From Candidatus Poribacteria bacterium (lineage in GTDB: Bacteria > Poribacteria > WGA-4E > WGA-3G): DNA of 64,000 nucleotides. The position numbers and the translations under genes are program-made. The notes beneath the pieces are model-generated. The model was not told where the DNA came from and did no database searches. It was given only the letters and a program-made list of their open reading frames with translations. Below, piece by piece: positions 15,939 to 24,987 of the stretch. The stretch is taken from assembly GCA_958295945.1 (NCBI GenBank), contig OY282386.1, positions 5,273,262 to 5,337,261 on the forward strand. The letters are read 5' to 3'. How positions within the stretch are numbered: position 1 is the stretch's first letter; the number at the start of each line of letters is the position of its first letter.

Positions 15939-17693
15939 TTATTTGTTTGGTGACGATCTATATTTAAGCACACCATCCGCATCCGTAAATCGCACATACA
16001 GTGCCCATGTCCAACTGTTCTGCTCAACACCACACAATACCTCATTCCATCCTGATTTCAACTTGCACGGAATGACATCTGCATCCCGTGTGATGCGACG
16101 GTAGACCCGCTTTCTGTGAATCTCTTTTCCATTTAGCCACACCGTAACCGTCTCATCACTACCTAACAGCATAGCAGTGTCCATCTCTATTGGGGCATAG
16201 ATGTATGTAACCGCATATCCAACAACTCCCGTATTCATACCGATGTTTGATCGTAAATCTAACATGCCACTCGGACGGGTTGCTACATCACGCCAACGTA
16301 TTGTTTTCCCATCTATTCCTATGTAGGTCTCGTTCAAGTTTAGGTGCTTTTCAGATGAAACCGATGGAACAGTCGTGTCTGTATCTGTCTTTGGAAATGG
16401 ACCTAAAACCATGTATTTCCGCACAAATGGAGAGGCATGCAACACCTGAAAGGAATCAACTCCAATTTTGAATCCTGTCGACTCTGTTGATTTACCAACA
16501 TTCTTCAGGATTATCTGGTTTTCACCCTGATTCAACGGGACTTTTCCAAATACTACCAAAGTACCCGCAACCGGTTCAGAATGATAATAATCGTAAGATT
16601 GTCCGATGACTTTGCCATTTACAGTGAGTTCCGCAAGTCCATATTCAGGTCCACGAGTCATCACTGCACTGATTTGATATAGGTTTCTGTGTTGCACTTC
16701 AATCTTTTGATGTACTTCTGCCCCAACTGCTTTCGCATTCAATGCAGCATGCCCACCATTTATATCAATGCCCACATCACGATAGCTTTCTAACTTATAC
16801 CCATCCGAGTTTTCTTTGACTAATAGGGATATAGCCGATTGTGTATCCTTTGGTGGCAATTTCCACTGCTTTTCATACCAAAATTGTGGAAGGGCATAGA
16901 CATCTCGTGCTTCGTTTGTTAGATAGAGATTATGTCCCTCAAAACAAATTGCTTCTCCTTGAAAATCGTGAGCCAATATCCACGGTTTCCTTTTTATTGT
17001 CTGTGTTAAGTTATCCCCAGAAACATCATAAACCCATAAGGAATTGTAGGTGCATATAGCCAAACGCTTCCTATCTGCCGATATACCCGCACCTGTAACT
17101 AACCTTGCCTCAGCAAATTCACCGACACGTTCTAATACCTGTTTCTCGTTCGCTTTCAATGCGGGCAAACGGTAAAGCACAGCAGTTGATTGTTCTTTAG
17201 AGACAATATAAGGTATGCCGTTATGAATAAACAGACCTTCCGCATCTACATTATTCTCGGGATAACGATAGGGGTATTTTGCAATAACCTGTGTTTCTGT
17301 TTCGGTAAACGGGTTCGGTTCCTTCACAACAGACACATTCAAGTCAAATCGCATACGGCTATTGTTACCAATGTCACCGATCCAGAGTTGTCCTTTGTCA
17401 TCAATACCGAGTGCTTCCCAGTCAAAATTTCGCGTGCCACGCACTTTTATTTTTTGGATTAATTCTCCATTCCGCTTCGTTGCATAAAGCACTGAAGGAT
17501 TACCCGAGTCATTCAATGTCCAGTAGACACCATCAAACTGCCGACTTGCAACGATACCAGAACTCTCACGAATGTCGCGATGTGTATATTTGCCTACGGG
17601 TTGCCACGGCGGAGTCCCAAAAGAATCTACTTCCTCTGCAACAGAAATTGTAGATATAAGAACAAAAATAAGTGAACAAAACAACAATTTCAT
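15939..17693 (-). CDS. Secreted beta-propeller/carbohydrate-module protein of unknown role
   Basis: 584 residues, with signal peptide MKLLFCSLIFVLISTISVAEE and ribosome site AAGGATG. Residues about 30-280 look like a beta-propeller (ESSGIVASRQFDGVYWTLND, DWEALGIDDKGQLWIGDIGNN, EGLFIHNGIPYIVSKE, GEAICFEGHNLYLTNEA), similar to esterase-like phytase or SdiA-regulated propellers. The next part (DVGIDINGGHAALNAKA... GENQIILKNVGKS) resembles a CBM6/CBM35-type beta-sandwich. The end (MLLGSDETVTVWLNGKEIHRKR, GWNEVLCGVEQNSW) resembles a small accessory domain seen in glycosidases. Presumably periplasmic or cell-surface. No catalytic signature seen. Confidence 0.7.
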   Translation of the reverse strand: MKLLFCSLIFVLISTISVAEEVDSFGTPPWQPVGKYTHRDIRESSGIVASRQFDGVYWTLNDSGNPSVLYATKRNGELIQKIKVRGTRNFDWEALGIDDKGQLWIGDIGNNSRMRFDLNVSVVKEPNPFTETETQVIAKYPYRYPENNVDAEGLFIHNGIPYIVSKEQSTAVLYRLPALKANEKQVLERVGEFAEARLVTGAGISADRKRLAICTYNSLWVYDVSGDNLTQTIKRKPWILAHDFQGEAICFEGHNLYLTNEARDVYALPQFWYEKQWKLPPKDTQSAISLLVKENSDGYKLESYRDVGIDINGGHAALNAKAVGAEVHQKIEVQHRNLYQISAVMTRGPEYGLAELTVNGKVIGQSYDYYHSEPVAGTLVVFGKVPLNQGENQIILKNVGKSTESTGFKIGVDSFQVLHASPFVRKYMVLGPFPKTDTDTTVPSVSSEKHLNLNETYIGIDGKTIRWRDVATRPSGMLDLRSNIGMNTGVVGYAVTYIYAPIEMDTAMLLGSDETVTVWLNGKEIHRKRVYRRITRDADVIPCKLKSGWNEVLCGVEQNSWTWALYVRFTDADGVLKYRSSPNK

Positions 17694-17775
17694 TATAGTT
17701 CACATCCTTTATACTATCTTCTTGTTGGAGGAGTTCCAACCCGATTGTTCCGTTACCTTCCAATAAATGATAATA

Positions 17776-18828
17776 CTAAAAATCATTAAACACTTTCACC
17801 GGCGAACCCGTTTCAACAGACTCCCAAGCAGCAACACCCACAGCAATAGACTTAGCACCATCCACCACATTCGGAGACGGTTCCAAATCTTGTTCAAGAC
17901 ACTGCTGAAAATGACGCATATAGCGTATAACCGTTTGCCCATGTCCATAAACACTTGTGTCTAATTCAGGAGGACAAGCCATCTCAAAAGGTTCACGTGC
18001 AGACATTTTATCCAGCATCAGTTTAACCTGACCACCCTTGTTATCTGTAAAGTCACCAATCATTGTGCCATTCGTGCCGTAAATGGAAACCTGCATCATC
18101 GGCATCGGCGGATGAACGACATCATAGAGTCCCATCGCCCTTGCAATCTGTCCACTTTCAAATTTCAGATTGAGAAAGAAGTTATTTTTTATCGGATATT
18201 CAGGTGTGAGTGTGCCTTTCGTACCGTAGGCATGCACCTCCGCAACATCACCGAGAAAGCTGCGTAAAATATCAACAGGATGCACAACACCACCAAACAT
18301 AAGATCTTGTGGCACTTGGAGTCGCCACGGTGTAAAATCGTAAACATCGCGCATGTCATGGACATAATATGCATCCGCAACCATGATGTCTCCTAAATCA
18401 CCGTCGTCAAAAAGTCGTTTCATAGTTAGAAACTGCAGATCAAATCGCATCGTCTGACCGACAAGAAATTTGACACCATGCTTTCTGACTAAATCGACCA
18501 ACTTTTGTGCATCTTCCAAGGTTGTTACCATCGGTTTTGTGCAGACTACATGCTTTCCTGCTTCAATCGCAGCAATACAATGTTCTGCATGCAGATGATC
18601 AGGGGAATACACTGCAACAACAGAGATATCCTCTCGCTGCACCAACGCACGGTAGTCAGTCGTCCAAAAATCAACACCAATCTGCTTAGCATAGTCTTCA
18701 AGCACATCCGGACGCTTCGCACAGATACCACGAAGTTCATAATCAAGATCAGGCACCTCCTTAAGCAGTGCTGCCGTTGATCCCATGTTGGTCGGATTGA
18801 TCCCAATAACACCTAACCCTATTGCCAT
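17776..18828 (-). CDS. Gfo/Idh/MocA-family oxidoreductase
   Basis: 350 residues, start ATG 18828 after AAAGGAGG. The N-terminal Rossmann segment is GLGVIGINPTNMGSTAA, a slightly altered GxGxxG. The family-typical AGKHVVCTKPM stands where EKP is usual. The catalytic-region histidine is probably in GGVVHPVDILR. It is likely an NAD(P)-dependent sugar or cyclitol dehydrogenase; the substrate cannot be assigned. It lies downstream of no other gene and is separated from the propeller protein by 82 bp, possibly one transcript. Confidence 0.88.
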   Translation of the reverse strand: MAIGLGVIGINPTNMGSTAALLKEVPDLDYELRGICAKRPDVLEDYAKQIGVDFWTTDYRALVQREDISVVAVYSPDHLHAEHCIAAIEAGKHVVCTKPMVTTLEDAQKLVDLVRKHGVKFLVGQTMRFDLQFLTMKRLFDDGDLGDIMVADAYYVHDMRDVYDFTPWRLQVPQDLMFGGVVHPVDILRSFLGDVAEVHAYGTKGTLTPEYPIKNNFFLNLKFESGQIARAMGLYDVVHPPMPMMQVSIYGTNGTMIGDFTDNKGGQVKLMLDKMSAREPFEMACPPELDTSVYGHGQTVIRYMRHFQQCLEQDLEPSPNVVDGAKSIAVGVAAWESVETGSPVKVFNDF

Positions 18829-18898
18829 TTTATGCCTCCTTTGATGGACAAAATCATATCACATATTCTGTTGCTTGACAAGTCATTCATAATTGTTG

Positions 18899-18964
18899 GG
18901 TGTGTAAAGCTTTTTGTCACCGTATACGTCAATTCAAGTGATAAACCTGTCCTCTATTGTAGGG
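18899..18964 (-). repeat. Dispersed 65-bp repeat, inverted copy 2
   Basis: Reverse complement of the repeat at 14690-14754, with about ten differences. It is followed by a REP-like hairpin (GGGCGGG-cacagag-ACCCGCCC near 19040-19065). Confidence 0.8.
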
Positions 18965-19092
18965 CCAAATCAACGGTATGAATGCGCTTATGGCATTCCC
19001 CGGGTCTCTGTGCCCCGCCATTCCTTGTCCTGTAATGCAACGGGCGGGCACAGAGACCCGCCCCTACAATGACTGGTGAGAAGTTAGTACCA

Positions 19093-19225
19093 CAGGACTT
19101 ACGCATTCCCCCTTGATAAGGGGGGTAGGGGGGTTAAATAGTGCAATATTTCAGTGTTTTTGGTCTTTTTAACCCCCTAAATCCCCCTTATCAAGGGGAC
19201 TTTAAGAGAAACTGCGTAAGTCCTG
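19093..19225. mobile_element. 133-bp MITE with TACCA target duplication
   Basis: Terminal repeats CAGGACTTACGCA (19093-19105) and TGCGTAAGTCCTG (19213-19225) are flanked on both sides by TACCA (19088-19092 and 19226-19230), a 5-bp target duplication. The interior pairs CCCCCTTGATAAGGGGG against CCCCCTTATCAAGGGG. The ends match CAGAACTTACGCA at 62972-62984, the end of the transposase-bearing IS at the right edge, so that IS family probably mobilised it. Confidence 0.85.
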
Positions 19226-19362
19226 TACCAAAAACTTTACACACTCAATTTAGAGGGGTGTGTAAAGTTTTTAGCACTAAACTCAATATCCGATGAAATG
19301 GACACGTTTTTCCAAAAAACTGTAAAATATTAAAAGAAATGTTAAAAATTGTAAATAATAAC

Positions 19363-19392
19363 TTGACTTAAGTAATTTGATTGTGTTATAAT
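19363..19392 (+). promoter_or_regulatory. Promoter of orphan-family member B
   Basis: TTGACT (19363-19368), 18-bp spacer, TATAAT (19387-19392), followed by CGTCACATA, as in members A and C. Confidence 0.7.
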
Positions 19393-19430
19393 ATACGTCA
19401 CATATACCTTGTTGAATGAGGAAGAGAATT

Positions 19431-19967
19431 ATGAAAACAAAACAACGGACACAAGGAATAATGATCATCCTACAAGCAATCTTTTCAGGACATAGAATGT
19501 CAATTCGCAAGAACGACATTTCAAATACATATATATTTAATATGCATCCTATCCTCACGAACGACAAGCACATATCTATCGCCTCTTTTTTAACATTTAA
19601 CAACATTATATTTTGCATTCGTCCAATGCTGGACAAGTGTTATCCTCTGACTACCGATTTCACACGACAAGAACAAAATAGAGAACACGTACAATTTCTT
19701 AAATTTTTATTTTTTAATAAACACCTTATGAACCCTTATGTCCACTACTATTACAGCGATGTCCAAGACGTACAGTTGTACGTGAATTTGTACGTCAATT
19801 GTACGGTTTTAATATGGGAAAAATCTCGGATTTCATTAACAAGACACGCGTTCAATGAGAATGTCTTAGGCACATTCACCAAGCGCAATTCATTGCACCT
19901 CGGACATTCATCTCACATTGTTGGAGTGGTTTTCAACCACGATTTATTAGAATGTCAACAGTGTTAG
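19431..19967 (+). CDS. Orphan short protein family, member B
   Basis: 178 residues from ATG 19431, with GAGGAAG about seven bases upstream; the ATG at 19416 has no site. It begins MKTKQRTQGIMIILQAIF, like member C (MKTRPLMQRTMINLQAIS), and contains CIRPMLDK, VQFLKFLFFNKHLMNPYV and VQLYVNLYVNCTVLIW, aligned with member A without gaps. DNA at 19770-19805 has the GTACG inverted-repeat words. No known domain is recognised and no membrane segment is clear. The end again runs into a GTGGTT-ttc-AACCAC hairpin near 19925. Function unknown; this is the best-preserved copy of the three. Confidence 0.5.
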   Translation: MKTKQRTQGIMIILQAIFSGHRMSIRKNDISNTYIFNMHPILTNDKHISIASFLTFNNIIFCIRPMLDKCYPLTTDFTRQEQNREHVQFLKFLFFNKHLMNPYVHYYYSDVQDVQLYVNLYVNCTVLIWEKSRISLTRHAFNENVLGTFTKRNSLHLGHSSHIVGVVFNHDLLECQQC

Positions 19968-20162
19968 AGGGTTTGAAACCAGATGAATGCCATAAGCGCA
20001 TTCGGCTTTGAATTGGATTGATTAGATTTCAAGCTTTCCATCCGACATGAAAATGAAATGGTTCATGCCAAAAACTTTACACACCCATTTAGAGAATAAA
20101 GTTGTCTACCTCAACCATATATGATATACTTTACACAGATTTTATTTTCAGATGACCAAGAA

Positions 20163-21881
20163 ATGCATCAAGAACAGAAACCACACCCAAACTCAGAGAT
20201 AAATCAGCGAACAACATCTGCATTAACACGCAGCATCGACTTTTTGCTCTCAAAACAGCAAACAGACGGAAACTTTGAAGGACAACTTTCCTCAAGCACG
20301 TTCCCATCTTGTGCGTATGCATGGATCCAACTTGCACAAGGCAAAACGGTAGAACCTGCGATGGTTGACTGGTTCATAAAAAACCAAAACGAAAACAGTT
20401 CATGGGGATTGGATGCTGCAAAGCAGACGAACCCTGAAGCTACGTTGTTTTCCCGATTGATCTTGGAACAAGTCAGTGAAAACGAATCTACACCACAACT
20501 TGAGAAATGTATATCACGTATACCGATTTATCCGCTTGACCTCGCTTTAGTCAAACTCGCCTATGCAGCATTCAATCGTTATGACTGGGAGAAATTGACC
20601 ATATCAAAAAATGCTTTGCCATTGATGAAATTCATTAAGTTCCTGACACGGATCCCCACATTGCATGCCATACTGAAACCACCCCGAAACATACTACCTC
20701 CAGTAGACATGTTCAAAACATCACTATTTGATGAGTTATTTATTGCTGAACAACACACCTTAGTGCCGGTTTTCATCCTGATTGAACTAAACACGACAAA
20801 ACGTTCCGACATGATCAATGCTTTAGTCTCTTGGCTAAAAGAACGTGCTCTCAGTGATGGCAGTTGGTTTCGTGTCAATTATATCACCGCATTATCTGTC
20901 TTAGCACTCATTGAACTCAGAAAAAAAATGGATGTAGACTCCGATATGTCCACAATGATTGAAAGGGGGATTGAATGGCTACAGAATACTAAAAATCCTG
21001 ATGGTGGTTGTCGAGAAGCATTGAACCTTAATGTATGGGACACTGCCCTGAGCATTATCGCTTTGACAGAGGCAGACACAAGAAATAACGGTAATCCAGA
21101 TGTAATCCAAAAAGCTGCACTATGGCTTGTTGACCATCAAAACGACAACGGTGGATGGGCATTTTCTGGGATGCGCGACAGCACACTTCCAAGTGATGCG
21201 GACGACTCCGCCTTAGCTACCCTCGCTATCATAAGAGCAAAACTACAATCCGAAGATGCCAAGAGTGCTGTCCAACGTGGAATCGAATGGCTGAAACAGA
21301 ACCAAGAGACTGATGGAAGTTGGAACACGTATCAACCTGGACAAGGTGATGTCGGATGTGTGAGTATCACAGCACATGCGATTGAAGCGTTACTAGCGCA
21401 TGGTGAAAGTCAGACTTATGTTGACAACGGAATAAAGTGGCTTCGGTCTAACATACATAAGGATGGCTATTGGGATGACCTCTGGTTAGCAAAGCGAACC
21501 TACGGGACAGCATGCGCACTTGCAGCACTTGTAAAAGCAGGATGCAAAGACGCACCTGAAATTACACAAGCGGTGCAATGGCTAAAACAGACCCAAAATG
21601 AGAACGGTGGTTGGGGTGAAGACATGTTTGGCAATCCCACTGAAACCACTGTTGAGCAAACCGCATGGTGTTCCTATGCATTGTTACTTGTTGACGCAAA
21701 TAGTTCTGCTGCCCAAAAAGGCATTCAGTTTCTCCTTGAACAGCAGCGAGAAGAAGGTTCATGGCAAGAAAGTTGTGTCGGTATTTATTGGGAAGTAATC
21801 GGTGGATACAGTGACCCGATCTACGCTTCTGTTTTTCCAATATTGGCACTGAATCAGTCTATCAACAATGCCACGATATAG
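20163..21881 (+). CDS. Class II terpene cyclase, squalene-hopene-cyclase type
   Basis: 572 residues from ATG 20163; ATG 20121 would add 14 residues without a clear ribosome site. The catalytic DxDD motif is SDADDSA (about 345-348). QW-type repeats are spread along the chain: KQQTDGNFEGQ, KNPDGGCREALNLNVWDTA, NDNGGWAFSG, QETDGSWNTY, NENGGWGED, QREEGSWQE. The length is a little short of the usual 630-650 of squalene-hopene cyclases, mainly in the first domain, so a hopanoid, other triterpene or diterpene product is possible. It is a monotopic membrane enzyme by family. It is followed 9 bp later by a glycosyltransferase, probably in the same transcript. Confidence 0.8.
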   Translation: MHQEQKPHPNSEINQRTTSALTRSIDFLLSKQQTDGNFEGQLSSSTFPSCAYAWIQLAQGKTVEPAMVDWFIKNQNENSSWGLDAAKQTNPEATLFSRLILEQVSENESTPQLEKCISRIPIYPLDLALVKLAYAAFNRYDWEKLTISKNALPLMKFIKFLTRIPTLHAILKPPRNILPPVDMFKTSLFDELFIAEQHTLVPVFILIELNTTKRSDMINALVSWLKERALSDGSWFRVNYITALSVLALIELRKKMDVDSDMSTMIERGIEWLQNTKNPDGGCREALNLNVWDTALSIIALTEADTRNNGNPDVIQKAALWLVDHQNDNGGWAFSGMRDSTLPSDADDSALATLAIIRAKLQSEDAKSAVQRGIEWLKQNQETDGSWNTYQPGQGDVGCVSITAHAIEALLAHGESQTYVDNGIKWLRSNIHKDGYWDDLWLAKRTYGTACALAALVKAGCKDAPEITQAVQWLKQTQNENGGWGEDMFGNPTETTVEQTAWCSYALLLVDANSSAAQKGIQFLLEQQREEGSWQESCVGIYWEVIGGYSDPIYASVFPILALNQSINNATI

Positions 21882-21890
21882 TGTTGAAAT

Positions 21891-22562
21891 ATGATTTCTG
21901 TTATCATACCTGTCCTGAATGAAGCAAAGATTTTGGATAAAACGTTATCTCAACTTCAACCAGAATTGGTAGGACATGAACTTATTGTTGTTGATGGTGG
22001 AAGCACAGACAACTCTGTCCAAATTGCTGAAAAATATGGTAGAGTAATTACATCCAAACAAGGACGCGCAAAACAATTGAATGCAGGTGCTGCATCTGCA
22101 AATGGCAATATCCTCATCTTCCTACACGCAGATGTTTGGCTTGAGAATGGAGCATTCAAAGCCGTAGAATCAGCGTTGGCATCGGATTTTATTGGAGGAG
22201 GGTTCCATCAAAAAATAGATGGGAAAAGTTATCTATATCGCATCATTGAATTCACTGCAGATATGCGCGGAAAATATCTAAAGGTTTTCTATGGAGATAG
22301 CGGCATTTTCGTCCGGCGAACAGATTTTCAAAAAATTGGGGGTTTTCCAGATGTTCCTATTATGGAGGAGATGGGTTTTTCAAATGAATTACGAAGGCTA
22401 GGAAAGACAAAAATGATCAGACCACACATTCATATCTCTGCCCGCAGATGGGAAAGAAACGGCATTGTCCGCACAACAGCAAAAAACTGGCTGATTACCT
22501 TTCTTTATTATATCAGGGTTTCACCGGATAAGCTGGCGAAACTTTATCGGAATATACGGTAG
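21891..22562 (+). CDS. GT2 glycosyltransferase (TIGR04283-type)
   Basis: 223 residues. GT-A fold: SVIIPVLNEAKILDKTL, then LIVVDGGSTDNS, then the metal-binding FLHADVWLE, and a C-terminal SARRWERNGIVRTTAKNWL with WLITFLYYIRVSP typical of the TIGR04283 group. Nine bases after the terpene cyclase stop and probably co-transcribed. A membrane-lipid substrate linked to the terpene product is a position-based guess; in other bacteria this group is often next to selenoproteins or radical SAM genes. Confidence 0.85.
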   Translation: MISVIIPVLNEAKILDKTLSQLQPELVGHELIVVDGGSTDNSVQIAEKYGRVITSKQGRAKQLNAGAASANGNILIFLHADVWLENGAFKAVESALASDFIGGGFHQKIDGKSYLYRIIEFTADMRGKYLKVFYGDSGIFVRRTDFQKIGGFPDVPIMEEMGFSNELRRLGKTKMIRPHIHISARRWERNGIVRTTAKNWLITFLYYIRVSPDKLAKLYRNIR

Positions 22563-22596
22563 AAAAAAGCGGGAACAGTTCAATCACTGTCCCCGC
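22563..22596 (-). terminator. Rho-independent terminator of the 22616-23488 gene
   Basis: On the minus strand GCGGGGACAGT, a 6-base loop, ACTGTTCCCGC, then TTTTTT (22563-22568). It lies 20 bp after the stop of the secreted protein gene. Confidence 0.9.
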
Positions 22597-22615
22597 ATAA
22601 GATGGATAAATCAGT

Positions 22616-23488
22616 TTAGTGACCTTGTTTGATGTGTCCCCAAGTTGTTGACAACTTATTATTTGCATGCACATCCAATGTCGCATTTTCAGACAACCAA
22701 TTCGTGATGAATTCTGCGACACCGATACCGCGTGGGTCTGTTCCACCCCAATTCGGTATAGCTGCCTGCCACATAGCCGCAATCATACCGGTTCCATCTG
22801 TGCCAGACTCTTTGCTAATAGCAACGGCAGGATCTGCATTATTTTCATCTGCTTCGGCAAAAATAACTAAATCCCAGTTTGTCCCAGGAAACTGCTCTAC
22901 ATGCCATGGACGATTAGAATTGAAATCTGCCAACGAAGGGATATATTTCTTTCCTAAATCGGTGGGTTTCATAGCGAAAGTTCCTTGACCGCGTTCACCA
23001 AAATCTAATCCGGGGATGTCAAAGACATTCGCAGCACCAGCTCCAGCGTTTTCTGCACTGCGGACACCACCTTCATAACTCATGTAGAAAATCCAGTCCG
23101 CTACATTTATTACAACGTTTCCTGCTTCAATGAAGTTCTCTACATTTGACCCATCTGGTTTAAGATTGGGAAATGGATATAGCGAACTCGGAGATGTGCC
23201 ACATGCAAGGAGAATAACATCTTGCTGTCCGTTCCCGGTGTGCTCAACACACCATTCTGCCAACGGAGACTCATCCCCTACTTCATCACCACCACCGAAG
23301 TTCTCAATATTATTGAAAAGTGCCTTGACTCCAGCATGGGTCATAACCGTTTCTGTATTTTTCTCAACAGCACCAGCAGAAATCCAATCTGGATTTGTGG
23401 GACCGGAGTATATTGCCAAATCATTAGCAAAAACTATTGTCGCACTTACCATAAGCACAACAATGACAGGACTAATATAACTTTTCAT
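22616..23488 (-). CDS. Secreted protein of unknown function
   Basis: 290 residues, ATG 23488 after a GGAGG site. Signal peptide MKSYISPVIVVLMVSATIVFA. The mature part begins NDLAIYSGPTNPDWIS and has segments such as VVINVADWIFYMSYEGGVR and NWDLVIFAEADENNADPAVAISKESGTDGTG, which recall a flavodoxin/glutamine-amidotransferase-like alpha/beta fold used by secreted unknown proteins. No catalytic residues could be assigned. It is monocistronic: own ribosome site, strong terminator at 22563-22596. Confidence 0.75.
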   Translation of the reverse strand: MKSYISPVIVVLMVSATIVFANDLAIYSGPTNPDWISAGAVEKNTETVMTHAGVKALFNNIENFGGGDEVGDESPLAEWCVEHTGNGQQDVILLACGTSPSSLYPFPNLKPDGSNVENFIEAGNVVINVADWIFYMSYEGGVRSAENAGAGAANVFDIPGLDFGERGQGTFAMKPTDLGKKYIPSLADFNSNRPWHVEQFPGTNWDLVIFAEADENNADPAVAISKESGTDGTGMIAAMWQAAIPNWGGTDPRGIGVAEFITNWLSENATLDVHANNKLSTTWGHIKQGH

Positions 23489-23929
23489 TTAATTTATAAC
23501 CTCCTTCATACATAAAGGTAACTCATAGTCAATGGACTATGAGTTTATTAGAATTTAAAAATTAGACATCATAACGATTTACAGGACGTTGGAAGATTCT
23601 TCCCAACGTAACAATAAAAACCCGCGACGATCCAAAATGGACGTGTGGGCACAGCAGCGGTCCAACCGCTAACACTTTCAAAGTTGTTTTGTCGTTCTGT
23701 GTTGTTATATTTAACAGTAACGTAGGGGGGGGGGGACTCAAAACCGATGTTAAAACAGAACTAGCAAGCAGGGCACCAACCCTATCTCCGCGCAGACAAT
23801 AGATATCTGAAGCATTTATTTCTAAATGATGATTCGTTTGCCATTTTTTCATTATCATTAGGATCTGATTTATTAAGTTTTTTCTAAAATAACTTCTGAG
23901 TCATGAATGAACGGAACTTTTACTTAAAT
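23489..23929. other. Intergenic region with an 11-G tract
   Basis: No convincing gene. A run of eleven G lies at 23725-23735. It falls inside a minus-strand open frame (23858 down to 23562, 98 codons, beginning near MKKWQTNHHLEINASDIYC and reading SPPPP over the tract) that has no similarity I know. If that frame is real, slippage at the tract would switch it on and off. Confidence 0.4.
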
Positions 23930-24400
23930 CTACTCTGTTGGTGGTTGATATTCATCTAATAATGCAAATCCAATTCCAAGAAGTGTCAAGGTAATTGCAG
24001 CACCACCCGTAACGCATCCTGCAGAGGACATACTAGCTTGAATACTACCTCTCTTGGATTTGTAAGTTGATGTATAAACAGAGACATACTCTGGAGTTTT
24101 TCCAATAAAACGTGAAGGTGAAGGTCCTGGTCGATAGAAATAGGTTCCAGTAATACCTATTGGCGGTAAAAGGCAATTATACCAACACGATCCAGGTAAA
24201 GGTAGAAATACAAGTCCTGAAAATAAGCAACCAACACCAAACCATAGAGGTTTGTTAACATCTTTATTAGCATCTGCCACAGCATCGGATTCAGCCTGTG
24301 CCACAACCAAATTTGGCTGGGCAAGAGTTGCAAAAGGCATACTAAAAAGTATTACTGTCATCCAAAAAGCAAGGATATGAAACATTTTGCTAATTTTCAC
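23930..24400 (-). CDS. Membrane protein of unknown function with signal peptide
   Basis: 156 residues from GTG 24400, which has GAAGGTG upstream. The ATG at 24430 would put ten acidic residues before the signal peptide (KISKMFHILAFWMTVILFSMPFATLAQ). A second hydrophobic stretch, WFGVGCLFSGLVFLPLPGSCWYNCLLPPIG, and a third near the C-terminus, GGAAITLTLLGIGFALLDEYQ, are likely membrane helices. The pattern resembles small proteins with a conserved fold-back hairpin in Poribacteria-like genomes, but I recognise no family. Confidence 0.6.
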   Translation of the reverse strand: MKISKMFHILAFWMTVILFSMPFATLAQPNLVVAQAESDAVADANKDVNKPLWFGVGCLFSGLVFLPLPGSCWYNCLLPPIGITGTYFYRPGPSPSRFIGKTPEYVSVYTSTYKSKRGSIQASMSSAGCVTGGAAITLTLLGIGFALLDEYQPPTE

Positions 24401-24430
24401 TTGTATTTCACCTTCAATACTCACGGTCAT

Positions 24431-24987
24431 AGTGACCCACTACCTAATGAACTTTGACATTCAAATTCGGTCCTGTCCACGTAGGGTTGGGTCTCCCAAC
24501 CCTAATGAGCCTTTTTCGTTCGTCCATTGGACGAGGAGACCTCACCCCTACGAATACCCAAGTTGAACGTCAAAACTATAAGGTAGGGGAAACTTGTGCT
24601 TCCTCGCGGACAACCGATCTGAACTACACGTCTTACGTCTGCTCCACTTAGGGCAGATAAGCCTGCCCCTTTGATTTGTTTTTCGCAATGTCGTGGGTTA
24701 ACTCTGTTTCCACCCATTTTCAGCTGCTTTTCCTACCAGGCACGCCACGCGACAAGTCCGTCCACTTCGGGAGGGTTTTCTCCGCTCACACCGCTCACAC
24801 ATTCCAGTCTTTAGTGATGCATTGGCTTGATATGGACGTTATCCATCAACTTTATAGGTTATTGCGTTGTGGCAGGCCACCTTTTTTCTTTCGCTGGATA
24901 TTTTGTGATGTCTAGCACATTGTGGGTTTCCATGGACATCCACAAACTAAAGCATGGGGATTTGATGGAAGAGTGTTAAATGACAGA
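24431..24987. other. Intergenic region, probable remnant of mobile DNA
   Basis: No intact gene. AGGGTTGGG-tct-CCCAACCCT near 24482-24502 and CGTCC-att-GGACG near 24517-24530 are hairpins. GC content is clearly higher than in neighbouring intergenic DNA. On the minus strand several frames are open in pieces, which could be a decayed transposase end, but I could not assign it. Confidence 0.3.
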
